Shown: in pieces, positions 1-7,602 of the stretch
Layout: every line of letters begins with the position of its first letter
Numbering within the stretch: position 1 is the first letter of the stretch
DNA from: CAZSNT01 sp964607765
Lineage (GTDB): Bacteria > Verrucomicrobiota > Lentisphaeria > Oligosphaerales > JABHEG01
NCBI GenBank assembly: GCA_964607765.1
Contig: CAZSNT010000217.1
Span: 1-14,851 of the forward strand
Direction of reading: 5' to 3'
DNA: 14,851 nucleotides
The notes under the pieces: model-generated
Seen by the model: only the letters and a program-made list of their open reading frames with translations
Told to the model about the DNA's origin: nothing
The model's database searches: none
Made by a program: the position numbers and the translations under genes

Positions 1-20
1 GGGGGGAATGCCGCGTCGCG

Positions 21-206
21 GTAGTTGCCAAATCGGTTCACCGCCGGCGCAGGGCCGGCGGGATCATCTTTGCGCTCTTAGGGTAATTGCCAAATCGGTT
101 CACCGCCGGCGCAGGGCCGGCGGGATCACCTTTGCGCTCTTAGGGTAGTTGCCAAATCGGTTCACCGCCGGCGCAGGGCCGGCGGGATCCCCTTTGCGCT
201 CTTAAG
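21..206. repeat. Three tandem 62-bp repeats with internal hairpin
   Basis: Three near-identical direct copies start at 21, 83 and 145 (period 62). They differ only at a few bases, for example gtagttgcc versus gtaattgcc and ggatcatctt, ggatcacctt or ggatcccctt. Each copy contains CCGCCGGC-gcagg-GCCGGCGG, a perfect 8-bp stem with a 5-nt loop. The array has no unique spacers, so it is not a CRISPR. It lies just beyond the stop of the minus-strand gene ending at 221, so the hairpins could act as serial transcription barriers or simply be an intergenic minisatellite. The array may continue in degenerate form left of the window. Confidence 0.9.
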
Positions 207-220
207 TCCGTGCCACTCGA

Positions 221-1627
221 TTATGCCCGCCGGCTCTTGTTCCTGTCCCATGCCGCGAAGAAGGCATCAGTCAGTGCCTGTAGCTCTTCCGGCGATGCCG
301 GGCTACGCGCTTCCTCATAGACAGCGTGGTTGATCTCGGTCGCCGCGCGAATGAGATTCTCGCGCGGGTTCCCCTGCAGATCATGGTAGCCGCTCTGCAG
401 CTTCTTCTTCAGGGTGTTTCCGCCCTGGTCATACATGCAGGCGCAGTAGGAAACGCCGAGAACCTGGGGGTCCTTGTAGTGCCGCTTGAGGTTCGCCACA
501 TAGACCTCGCAACGGGCATCGTGAGAGACCATGCCGCAGTACCCGGGAGCACCATCAGGATACGACCAGCCGGCATCCTCATCAGACACCACGATGGGCA
601 GATCAACCGCCGCGCCGATCTCGTCGAGGGAGATGGTACGGTTCAGATGCTGGGGGGAAATCAGGCTGACGTAGGGAGCGACCCGTTTCCAGGATGCCTC
701 GGAGAGCGCCCATTCCTTGATGAAGGAGCCGAGAATCAGATGGTCCGTGTCCCACTTCCGGATCGCGTCGTGGGCGATTCTGTAGAGGCGCGTGCACATA
801 TCAGAAATGATCGCCTCAAAATCATCGAACTTCTGCCGGTTGAGCTCGTTGCGAACCTCCGGGTAGTTCCTGCGATCCATTTCCTTTTCGTAGACCAGGA
901 GCGCCTTGTCTTTCAAGTCGGCGATTGATGTCAACGACATGCCATACAGCTGGTTGAACTTGGCGACGTCATTGTCGTAGCGCTTCATCAGCAACTCGGT
1001 GATGGCTTCACGTCCCGCACTGCCTGGCGGCAGGGACATATGGTGATTCACCCAAACGTCGGACTGATTGAAGGCGCCGAAGCCGTAGTAGTACCCCATC
1101 ACGAGCGGATCGTCCTTATACTTCGGACAGACCGCTTCGGCGCGTGACTCGATCAGATCCCTGTAAGACGGCTCGTAGATGTCCGGGAGGGTCTCGCCGT
1201 CGACGAACTCCCACGGGTGCTTGAGCAGGATCACGCCCACCGAGAAGGGGAAGTTGGCTTCGCGAAACAGGACCTCCGCTTTCTCGCTGTCCACGAAGCC
1301 GTTCAGGTTGCGCTCCGGACTGGTTGCGCTGCCCAGCGCGCAGTTGAAGCCCATGGCTTGTGCCTTCTCAAAGGAGTCCCGCATCCAGGCGTCCACATCG
1401 CCCCCGTACACATTGGCACAGGCCAGATCGCTTTCGCCCGAGAAGAGATGGCTGAGGGCGACTCCGAAGAAGGCGTTGCCCTCCGGCGTCACGAACCAGT
1501 TGCGGCCGCCCATGTTCTCGAAGTGAAAGAAGCCGGTCTTCTCTCCCCGGATGCCGGTCCAGCCGCCGTAGCTGTCGAGTTCGGGGGGTGTTGCCGAGGG
1601 AGAAACTGTGTCGTTGCCTTGGTTCAT
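221..1627 (-). CDS. GH50/GH42-like clan GH-A protein, probably catalytically altered, cytoplasmic
   Basis: The protein has 468 residues and no signal peptide. Its layout follows the GH50-like (beta-agarase type) TIM barrel: an N-terminal FFHFENMGGRNWFVTPEG strand pattern (residues 33-50), a segment PDIYEPSYRDLIESRAEAVC (148-167), then DDPLVMGYYYGFGAFN (172-187), a helix KFNQLYGMSL (223-232), DTDHLILGSF (293-302) and LPIVVSDEDAGW (343-354). In active relatives the 172-187 segment carries an Asn-Glu acid/base pair and the later strand a Glu nucleophile. Here the first reads GFG (182-184) and the second reads S-D-E, so at least the acid/base Glu appears lost. The start is supported by GGAG about 7 nt upstream of ATG at 1627. 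It follows the GH10 gene by 58 bp, as last gene of the leftward operon. It could be a glycan-binding pseudoenzyme or a hydrolase with another catalytic arrangement. The fold call is moderate and the substrate unknown. Confidence 0.7.
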   Translation of the reverse strand: MNQGNDTVSPSATPPELDSYGGWTGIRGEKTGFFHFENMGGRNWFVTPEGNAFFGVALSHLFSGESDLACANVYGGDVDAWMRDSFEKAQAMGFNCALGSATSPERNLNGFVDSEKAEVLFREANFPFSVGVILLKHPWEFVDGETLPDIYEPSYRDLIESRAEAVCPKYKDDPLVMGYYYGFGAFNQSDVWVNHHMSLPPGSAGREAITELLMKRYDNDVAKFNQLYGMSLTSIADLKDKALLVYEKEMDRRNYPEVRNELNRQKFDDFEAIISDMCTRLYRIAHDAIRKWDTDHLILGSFIKEWALSEASWKRVAPYVSLISPQHLNRTISLDEIGAAVDLPIVVSDEDAGWSYPDGAPGYCGMVSHDARCEVYVANLKRHYKDPQVLGVSYCACMYDQGGNTLKKKLQSGYHDLQGNPRENLIRAATEINHAVYEEARSPASPEELQALTDAFFAAWDRNKSRRA

Positions 1628-1685
1628 GGTGTTCTCCGGACCTTGATTGATCGGGCGCGGGGTCCCGTTTCGTGTGGGGGACGCG

Positions 1686-2876
1686 CTACTTCCGCTCGAG
1701 CATGTCGAGGAGGAGTTGCCTCATGGCGTGGTACGCCGGTTTCGGTCTGTTCCCGGCATCGAAGATCAGCGGCCGGGGCTCGTTGGTTTTGTCCTTGGCG
1801 GGTTTCCAGCAATGGGCGTCGTTGAAGCCCCAGATTTTGAACATCTTGCAGGCCGGCTCCTCGATGCAGGCCTTCAGGATGGCTCGATAGGCTTCGGCCT
1901 GCTTCAGAAGAATGGCGGTGTCCGCCTCCGCATAGAGATGAACGTCACACTCGGTAACGTAGACTTCGGCTCCCGCCTCTCCCATTGCCTTCAAGCTGCG
2001 GGCGAACAGGTCCGCATTGAACAGAGGGCCCTGCGCCCGGCCACTCAAGCGATGCTCACCCTTGGCATTGATTCCCGTGTGGGCCTGAATGCCGAGGCCG
2101 TCGATGGGAGTTTCGGCCTTCCTAAGTGCCTTGAAGAGCGCGATGGAGCCCTTGGTCTGCCCCATCCCGAAGTGGGTGTTGTTGTTGTCGTTGTAGATGA
2201 GCTTGAGGTCGTCGCCGCCGTATTTGCGGCTCCAGATGAACATCTTCTCCAGAATGATCGGGAACGAGCCGTGCTCGGTCTCGCGCATGCCCAACCGGTT
2301 CAGGAAGTTATCCTTCTCCGGACGCCACTTCCCGGTTCTCCGGTCCAGCCCCTCGTTGTAGACATCCAGGATATCGAACTTCCCGCGGTAACGGGTGAGG
2401 ACGGTCTTGATCCGCTCCTCCACGACATCCAGAAGCTGTTCGTCCGTGAAGTCCCCCTTCAGGAGCCAGTCCGGGACGTAGCCGTTGGAGCCAAAGAGCG
2501 GGTGGGCATACACCTGCATGCCCTGCTTCCGGGCGAAGGCAACCGTTCGATCCACGTTGCCGAAGAACCAGCCATCGCGCGAAGTCCGCTGCATCGACTT
2601 CTGATAGATGCCCACCGAAAGGACGTTGAATTCCTGCGCCAGCGTTTCCCGGCACTGCGGGAGCTTGTCCCAGTCCCGCTGCATCGTGTGCGCGACATGC
2701 GCGCCAAGGAGGAAGCCAGGGCGCACTCTCTCGGCGAGCTCAGACAGACTCAGTTCCACAACGGCCTCCTTGCCTTGAATGGGCGATCTTGCCTCTTGGG
2801 AGCCGACACGGCACCCCGCCGTAAGCATGGCCCCCAACGTCATCAGCCTGCGAAGCGTCCGGCCTGCGTGTTTCAC
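1686..2876 (-). CDS. GH10 endo-1,4-beta-xylanase-like lipoprotein
   Basis: This is a 396-residue GH10 TIM-barrel protein predicted to cleave internal beta-1,4-xylosidic bonds. The GTG start at 2876 is chosen because a full AGGAGG lies 6 nt before it; the ATG at 2891 has only a weak site. The precursor begins MKHAGRTLRRLMTLGAMLTAGC, with a lipobox-like LTAGC putting the lipidated Cys at 22, so it is likely anchored outside the cytoplasmic membrane. Conserved GH10 features are the acid/base Glu175 in DVYNEG, nucleophile Glu309 in VYVTECDV, the GLGIQAH strand and the closing MFKIWGFNDAHCW segment. The usual ENxMKW loop is replaced by IYQKSMQ, and the usual H-T-L-V-W-H reads HPLFGS, so the -1/-2 subsites differ from classical xylanases. 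It lies 35 bp after the Asp-box gene in the same apparent operon. Its C-terminal core PAYHAMRQLL is intact. Family assignment is strong; substrate may not be plain xylan. Confidence 0.88.
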   Translation of the reverse strand: MKHAGRTLRRLMTLGAMLTAGCRVGSQEARSPIQGKEAVVELSLSELAERVRPGFLLGAHVAHTMQRDWDKLPQCRETLAQEFNVLSVGIYQKSMQRTSRDGWFFGNVDRTVAFARKQGMQVYAHPLFGSNGYVPDWLLKGDFTDEQLLDVVEERIKTVLTRYRGKFDILDVYNEGLDRRTGKWRPEKDNFLNRLGMRETEHGSFPIILEKMFIWSRKYGGDDLKLIYNDNNNTHFGMGQTKGSIALFKALRKAETPIDGLGIQAHTGINAKGEHRLSGRAQGPLFNADLFARSLKAMGEAGAEVYVTECDVHLYAEADTAILLKQAEAYRAILKACIEEPACKMFKIWGFNDAHCWKPAKDKTNEPRPLIFDAGNRPKPAYHAMRQLLLDMLERK

Positions 2877-2882
2877 GTGTTG

Positions 2883-2888
2883 CCTCCT
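2883..2888 (-). promoter_or_regulatory. Shine-Dalgarno AGGAGG that decides the GH10 start
   Basis: The minus strand reads ATGAGGAGGCAACACGTG. The AGGAGG is 6 nt from GTG at 2876, which is ideal spacing, while it lies inside the coding sequence if the ATG at 2891 is used. This favours the GTG start and gives a short, normal lipoprotein signal peptide. Confidence 0.75.
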
Positions 2889-2911
2889 CATGTGTGTCCA
2901 GTGCGCGGCAC

Positions 2912-5460
2912 TCAGTTCTCGATCGTGGCGGCGTTGAAGGTGAAGGCGATGCCTGCGGACTCCGCACGTTTGCGGCCGGTGGCGACGATTCTCAGAGTGT
3001 GGGAGCTCTCCCTCAGATCGTCCCTGCAAAACGCGGTGACGTCGAAGCGCGACGTCTCGCTGTACATGTCAAAGCTGCCCTGACCCTCGTCGTCCAGAAA
3101 AATGTCAACGATCCCCATGTCCGGGCCCTGGACGCATTTGAAATCGACTGACGTGCCGTAGAAGTAGACCTCGACGGCATACCCCGGTCCGGCCGCGAAC
3201 TTGTAGTAGGTCGCGAGGTAAGCCTTCGGGCTGTGGAGTTTCTTGACCAGCCCTCCCGGGAACTGATGGAGCTCGGGCGAGATCTCCGGATCGAAGCACT
3301 TGTACCGCTTGACTATGCCCAGGACACCGGCATTGAGACAAAGGGCCTTGCCCGTGGGGTCTTTGAAGGTGAGGAAGGGACCTTGGCCATGAACTGCGTG
3401 TGTTTGAGGGTGTTCGCCCAACTCTCTCCATCGTCTGTGGTGCGATAGATCCCGTTGATGGTCGGCGCGAAGATGGTCCGATCCCTTGCGTAGTTCGCAG
3501 AGAACGACAGGCCCGTGTAGAGGAACTTCCCGCGCAACCCGAAGAAGTTCCAGTTTCTGCCGTGGTCGGTGGATTTCAGAACGCCCTTGCCGAACGTCGT
3601 CGCGTAGATGGCCTTGTCGGCGGCGTAGTCCGGTGAGAAGGAGATGTTGTTGACGTATTCGCCCTCGAGGCCGAGATCGGTCTGCGCAAAGGACTCTCCG
3701 CCGTTCGTAGACATGTGGATGCGGCCCATCCAGTCCATCATGTAGACGAGCCCGTCCTTGTCCACGTTGGGTGACACATAGGCGGCGCCGGCGGCCGTCC
3801 CCTTGGTGACATTCACCCATGTGTCTCCCTTGTCCGTTGACCGGAAGAGGCCCTGGGCGGAGGCACAGAACATGATGTTGCACTTGCTGGACGGAGATGG
3901 GAACGCGAAGGAATGAATGTAGTTTTTCGCGCTCCCCATCATCACCCGCTTCGCCTCCTTGGTCTTGTCGTTGTATTTCCACACGAACTTCTCGGGCACG
4001 CCGAGGATGCGTCTGGGAACCACGAAGAGGAAGAGGAGACCGTCGTCCTTGAAGTGGTGCGAGATGCCGACCTCCCGCTGCAGCAACGGCTTGTCGGAAA
4101 GCCTCGAGGCCTGGAGAGCTTCGACCTTGCGCCAGGACGTGCCCGCGTCGGTCGACCGATGCAGGCCGGTGGAGATGTCCAGCGCGAAGATGGTCTTGTC
4201 TTCAGCGTAGTTGGGGGACAAGACCAGCCCGTTAGCGAAGGCGGCCGTGATGCCGATGTTTGCCGGCTCCCAGGTGGCGCCGTTGTCACGGGATCTTGAC
4301 AGGCCGCTGTTATAGGTCGCGGTGAAGACATCTTGCTCGCCTTTCCCCGGCGCCGGGCAGACGAAGTACCCCCACTTCGTGTTCCAGACATTGATATGCC
4401 GCCAGAACGCGCCACGATCTGTCGTCTTGTAGAAGCCGGTTGTCCGGCCCAGGAAGATGGTCTTGTCGGTGGCGTAGTTGGGCGAGAAGACCAGCTGCGT
4501 CGTGAGGATGTCGGTGTGATGCACCCAGCGGTTGAGTCCATTGCAGCGTGCCTCCCACTCGGTCCCGGCGCTGTCAGAGAAGAAAACGAAGCCCTTGGCC
4601 GTGCCGGCCAGGATGGTGCGATCGTTCGCGTAATCCGGAGAGAAACGGATCTTGCTCACGTAGTCATCGTTCCTCCGAAGAGACCGCTGCCAGGTGCGTG
4701 CGGAATCTGCGCTCAGGTGCACGGTCCCGTCCTTGAGCGCAACGATCACGGCCAGCGCATCCCCGACCATCGACACGTCGAAGTCGGATATGATGGATGC
4801 GGCAACCGGACTGTCCAGAGCCGACAGCTTTCCCGACCCCAGATCATGCACCTCGACCACGCCGGAGAGGTAGTCGATGTGTTCCATCGCTTTGACTTTC
4901 TTGGTCGGTCTGTGGAAGATGCGATGAACGAAGAGTTTTCCATCCAGGATCAGCAGTCTGCCGATGCTGACCTTCTCATAGTCCTGCAGCTTCCTCAGGT
5001 CGCGGCCGTTGCCTCCAGTGACGTAGAGCCCCGTCGTCGTCAGGATGTACAGATCTCCCCGTTCCGGGTGGTCGGGCGACGCACACACGGAGAGGACCTC
5101 TTCATTGCCGAAGTGGGGCTGCTTCACCCAGCTCCGACCGCGGTCGGAGGACCTGTAGTAACCTTGCTTGCTGACCATGTAGATCACGCCGTCGGTCGCG
5201 AAGCGGGGCGAGAAGGTGTGTCCCGTCACGAGCGTCCGCGTCATCCCGACATGCGACTCCTCGAACGTCTCGCCGCCGTTCGAGGACATCAGATGGGATT
5301 CGCCGAACTGGGTGGAGGAAGAGAAGACGAGACCATCCTCCTGGTAGTTGGGGCTCACGCCCAGCGAGTAGATGATGTCGTGCGGCACGTGAGCGTAGGC
5401 GCTGCAGGTGGCCACGAGGGCCGCTGCCATCAACGGGAGTTTTCGGGGCGATTGGTTCAT
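2912..5460 (-). CDS. Secreted sortilin/BNR Asp-box repeat protein with C-terminal beta-domain (apparent frameshift)
   Basis: Starting at ATG 5460 (AAGG 9 nt upstream) the protein opens with a signal peptide, cleavage likely after SAYA (residue 23). At least eleven Asp-boxes of the S/T-x-D-x-G-x-x-W type follow, near residues 59, 104, 250, 295, 346, 390, 436, 541, 584, 630 and 674, for example SSDRGRSW, STDAGTSW and TTDDGESW. Between them a second motif recurs, FSPNYAxDKTIF. This is the ten-bladed Vps10/sortilin-type propeller also seen in secreted bacterial BNR proteins. The frame 5460-3313 runs out after FMAK, but the downstream frame continues at once with GPFLTFKDPTGK and a C-terminal beta-sandwich-like domain (GYAVEVYFYGTSVDF, GPDMGIVDIFLDDE, SHTLRIVATG) to a stop at 2912. 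Restoring one base gives 849 residues. Such C-terminal domains commonly accompany carbohydrate-active proteins. It lies between sulfatase and GH10 genes; a role in glycan binding or protein scaffolding is inference. Confidence 0.8.
3377..3386 (-). other. Single-base frameshift site in the Asp-box gene
   Basis: On the minus strand the sequence reads GCCAAGGTCCCTTCC. The upstream frame gives MAKVPSSPSK and then stops at 3313; the frame offset by one base gives GPFLTFKDPTGK and reads on to 2912. Adding one G to the GG run (one C after + strand 3382) makes MAKGPFLTF continuous. No classical slippery heptamer or following stem is evident, so a homopolymer sequencing error or a recent mutation is likelier than programmed frameshifting. 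Confidence 0.75.
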
Positions 5461-5560
5461 TGCACATTGCCTTGTGTACTGATGGTTCTGGGGCATCCGT
5501 TGGCAAGCCGCCATTCGCCGCCCCGGGCCTGGCCAAGCAGGCGTCCCTGGCCTGCGTGGA

Positions 5561-7264
5561 TCACGCCGGGCCTTCCGCTACCCCGGGTAACACCAGCGCA
5601 TCCTTTGTCTTGGCGAGATGCGCCTTCAGCCTCTCGTGGAGGTGGGAGATCATCTGCCTGTGTACCGGCTCTGTTGCCTCACTGCCGGCTGTAGGGTTCA
5701 TTTGAAACGGGTCCTTCTCCAGGTCAAAGAGCACGCACTCCCGGCTGATGCGGCGATCGAAGGCGTAGACGTAGTGTCGATGCCGGACCGCCGCCCACCG
5801 GTACAGGCGGAGGAAGGCGTAGCCCTCGTCATTGCCGGTGTCCTTGCTCCGGAGGTCTGCCGAGAGATCCGATCCGTCCACACCATCCGGCTTGGGTATC
5901 CCCAGCGCGCCGAGGAGTGTTGGTACCATGTCAACCGAGTTGAAGATGGTCTTCTTGTGGATGCCGGCACCGGTGCGCCCCTTCCAGTAGACAACCAGGG
6001 GAACTCCGGTCGATTCCTTCCAAAGCCCGCCTTTCCCCATTGAGTCGTGCGCTCCCAGGAGTTCGCCGTGATCGGATGTGATGACCACGAGGGTGTTGTC
6101 GATCAACGTGTGTCCCGGGTTGCGCGGGTCGGCGGTCGACTTCAAGGCGTGAAGGACGCGCCCGATGCACTCATCCAGCGAGTCGACCGCCCCGTAGTAG
6201 CCGGGGTGGGCCGTGATGGAGTGCCGATAGTAGCGGTCAGAGACATTGGGCCGCTTGCCCATGTCGATGGGGGTGCCGTCGTAGGCGCCCCTTGCACGGT
6301 ACCGCGCCTCGTAGCTGTTTGGTGCGCGGTATTCGTTGGGGGCCGCCTTGGCGTACGGTGTCACGGTGTACTCGATTCCCTTCAGGCGTCCAGACTTGCC
6401 GTAGAAGACAGGGCGCTCCCTCCCATTGACCGTGGTCATCTGCGTCCCCGCGATGCTGTAGGATTCCTCTTCGCCCTCAAGCGGCACAGGGCCGTGGATC
6501 GTGTGAGGCGGGGAGTATGACAGGTAGCAGAGGAAGGGCTTCTCGGGGGCTCTTCTGCCGTAGGCGTTCCGGAGATACTCCACCGCCTTCCTCGTCATGT
6601 GGTCCGGCATCCATTTCTCCTTCTGCTGGTTCTCCTTGGAGTAATGGACCGAGGGCGTGAAGAGATCCGGGAGCTTGCCATCGTGGAGTGAATCTTGCTC
6701 GTCGGGAGCGTGGCAGTGAATGCCATCGAAATGGTGGTGGCACATCTCGTTGCCGTACCAGTACTGGAAGCCGCGCCGTTGCTCCTCAGTCAGGTACGTG
6801 TTCTTGTTCTTGTGATGGTTGGCCAGGTGCCATTTGCCGATGTAGGCGGTGTCATAACCTCGATCCGCCAGGATGTGGGCGATGGTGCGCTCGTCGTACG
6901 TGAAGTTGTCCGCATACTTGTTCTCGGTGAGGCCGTGGCTGGCCGGGTACTTCCCGGTCACCAGCGTCGCTCGGTTGGGACAGCAGACCGGGGCACAGGC
7001 ATAGGCGTTGTCATAGACGACCCCGTCCTTCGCGAGGGCGTCAATGTGTGTGGTGCGAACGGGGTCACCCAAGTTGTAGTCGGTGTTCTCCCGGTAGAGC
7101 CCCAGCGCCTGCCGACGCCACTGGTCGCCGAAGATGAACAGGATGTTGGGAGGCGGTGTGCTCGGCTCACCCGGCGCTGCGAACCCGGACGTCAGCGCGA
7201 CGCCGGTCAGGACCGATGTTTGCAGGAAACGCCTGCGCGTGAGTCGATGTCCGTCTGTCTGCAT
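5561..7264 (-). CDS. Tat-exported type I sulfatase
   Basis: This 567-residue formylglycine-dependent sulfatase hydrolyses sulfate esters, probably on a glycan. The N-terminus TRRRFLQTSVLTGVALTSGFA is a twin-arginine signal (residues 9-29), so it folds in the cytoplasm before export. The active-site motif is C-C-P-N-R (94-98): Cys94 would be converted to formylglycine, with Pro96 and Arg98 conserved. Other expected elements are Asp47 in FGDQW, GKWHL (143-147), PPH (252-254) and the metal-binding SDHG (397-400). Residues 260-345 form a long insertion rich in Tyr and Arg before the DSLDECIGRVL helix, which may shape substrate choice. The ATG start at 7264 has a strong AGGAGAAGG upstream. It is the first gene of the leftward operon, 100 bp before the Asp-box gene, and faces the regulator across the divergent promoter region. 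A sulfatase-maturing enzyme is required but not seen here. The exact sulfated substrate is unknown. Confidence 0.93.
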   Translation of the reverse strand: MQTDGHRLTRRRFLQTSVLTGVALTSGFAAPGEPSTPPPNILFIFGDQWRRQALGLYRENTDYNLGDPVRTTHIDALAKDGVVYDNAYACAPVCCPNRATLVTGKYPASHGLTENKYADNFTYDERTIAHILADRGYDTAYIGKWHLANHHKNKNTYLTEEQRRGFQYWYGNEMCHHHFDGIHCHAPDEQDSLHDGKLPDLFTPSVHYSKENQQKEKWMPDHMTRKAVEYLRNAYGRRAPEKPFLCYLSYSPPHTIHGPVPLEGEEESYSIAGTQMTTVNGRERPVFYGKSGRLKGIEYTVTPYAKAAPNEYRAPNSYEARYRARGAYDGTPIDMGKRPNVSDRYYRHSITAHPGYYGAVDSLDECIGRVLHALKSTADPRNPGHTLIDNTLVVITSDHGELLGAHDSMGKGGLWKESTGVPLVVYWKGRTGAGIHKKTIFNSVDMVPTLLGALGIPKPDGVDGSDLSADLRSKDTGNDEGYAFLRLYRWAAVRHRHYVYAFDRRISRECVLFDLEKDPFQMNPTAGSEATEPVHRQMISHLHERLKAHLAKTKDALVLPGVAEGPA

Positions 7265-7386
7265 GGCACGCCTTCTCCTGGCTGAGCTGCCTGGAGAGCC
7301 ACTCGCTGAGCGGTGCCGGCTGGTCAGGGACGACCGGTTCTCCAGTCCGCATTCGTGATACTTAAGCTAGCCTGCACATGGTATCT

Positions 7387-7446
7387 CTCAACGACAGTGG
7401 CAAATTGAAAAACTACACCAAACAGTGAACAGCCAATGTCGTTGAG
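7387..7446. promoter_or_regulatory. Inverted pair of 15-bp operator-like sites
   Basis: CTCAACGACAGTGGC at 7387-7401 is repeated in reverse orientation at 7432-7446 as CTCAACGACATTGGC, with 14 of 15 bases identical and 30 bp between. This arrangement suits an AraC-type dimer. The adjacent AraC gene is the obvious candidate to bind it, but this is inference. Confidence 0.55.
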
Positions 7447-7471
7447 TTGAGGAGTTGGTCGCCATCCCGGA

Positions 7472-7549
7472 AGATTAGGGTGAAAGATGAGGGCAAAAGA
7501 TGAGGGTCGGAACACCTTGATCTTTCGCCTTGATCTTCCGCCCTAATCT
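7472..7549. repeat. 35-bp imperfect inverted repeat made of 13-nt units
   Basis: The arms 7472-7506 and 7515-7549 are imperfect reverse complements with an 8-nt loop (tcggaaca). Read outward, each arm is two 13-nt units plus a 9-nt partial one: CCTTGATCTTTCG, CCTTGATCTTCCG, CCCTAATCT on the right, and CCCTCATCTTTTG, CCCTCATCTTTCA, CCCTAATCT on the left. The terminal AGATTAGGG/CCCTAATCT is perfect. It resembles the repeat at 14821-14851, pointing to a dispersed extragenic family. Confidence 0.8.
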
Positions 7550-7564
7550 CCAAGGGCCGCTTAA

Positions 7565-7579
7565 TTCAATGACATTGAG
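7565..7579 (-). promoter_or_regulatory. Third operator-like site just upstream of the AraC gene
   Basis: On the minus strand this reads CTCAATGTCATTGAA, matching 11 of 15 bases of the site at 7432-7446. It also contains a perfect palindrome TCAATG-A-CATTGA (7566-7578). It lies 24 bp before the regulator's first possible start, where it could mediate autoregulation. Confidence 0.4.
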
Positions 7580-7602
7580 TGGACGGCGGTCGGTAATGCG
7601 GG

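Larger units (their letters stand above)
7265..7602. promoter_or_regulatory. Divergent promoter region between sulfatase operon and AraC block
   Basis: These 338 bp hold no convincing gene. They must contain the promoters for both blocks, although no near-consensus -10/-35 pair stands out. They carry three related operator-like sites (7387-7401, 7432-7446, 7565-7579), AT-richer sequence than the flanks between 7360 and 7440, and a 78-bp inverted-repeat element (7472-7549). Confidence 0.6.

Noticed and set aside
21..206. CRISPR-like array at the left end
   Set aside because: The 62-bp units are contiguous and nearly identical with no unique spacers, and no cas genes are present.
1647..3083. 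Long plus-strand frame opposite the GH10 gene (478 codons)
   Set aside because: It is the antisense of a clear GH10 enzyme; the translation is low-complexity Val/Leu/Arg-rich and has no domain features.
3377..3386. Programmed -1 frameshift in the Asp-box gene
   Set aside because: There is no X-XXY-YYZ heptamer and no obvious downstream stem; a single missing G explains the join more simply.
4333..5694. Long plus-strand frame opposite the Asp-box gene (453 codons)
   Set aside because: The opposite strand encodes regular Asp-box repeats; this frame is a GC-driven shadow.
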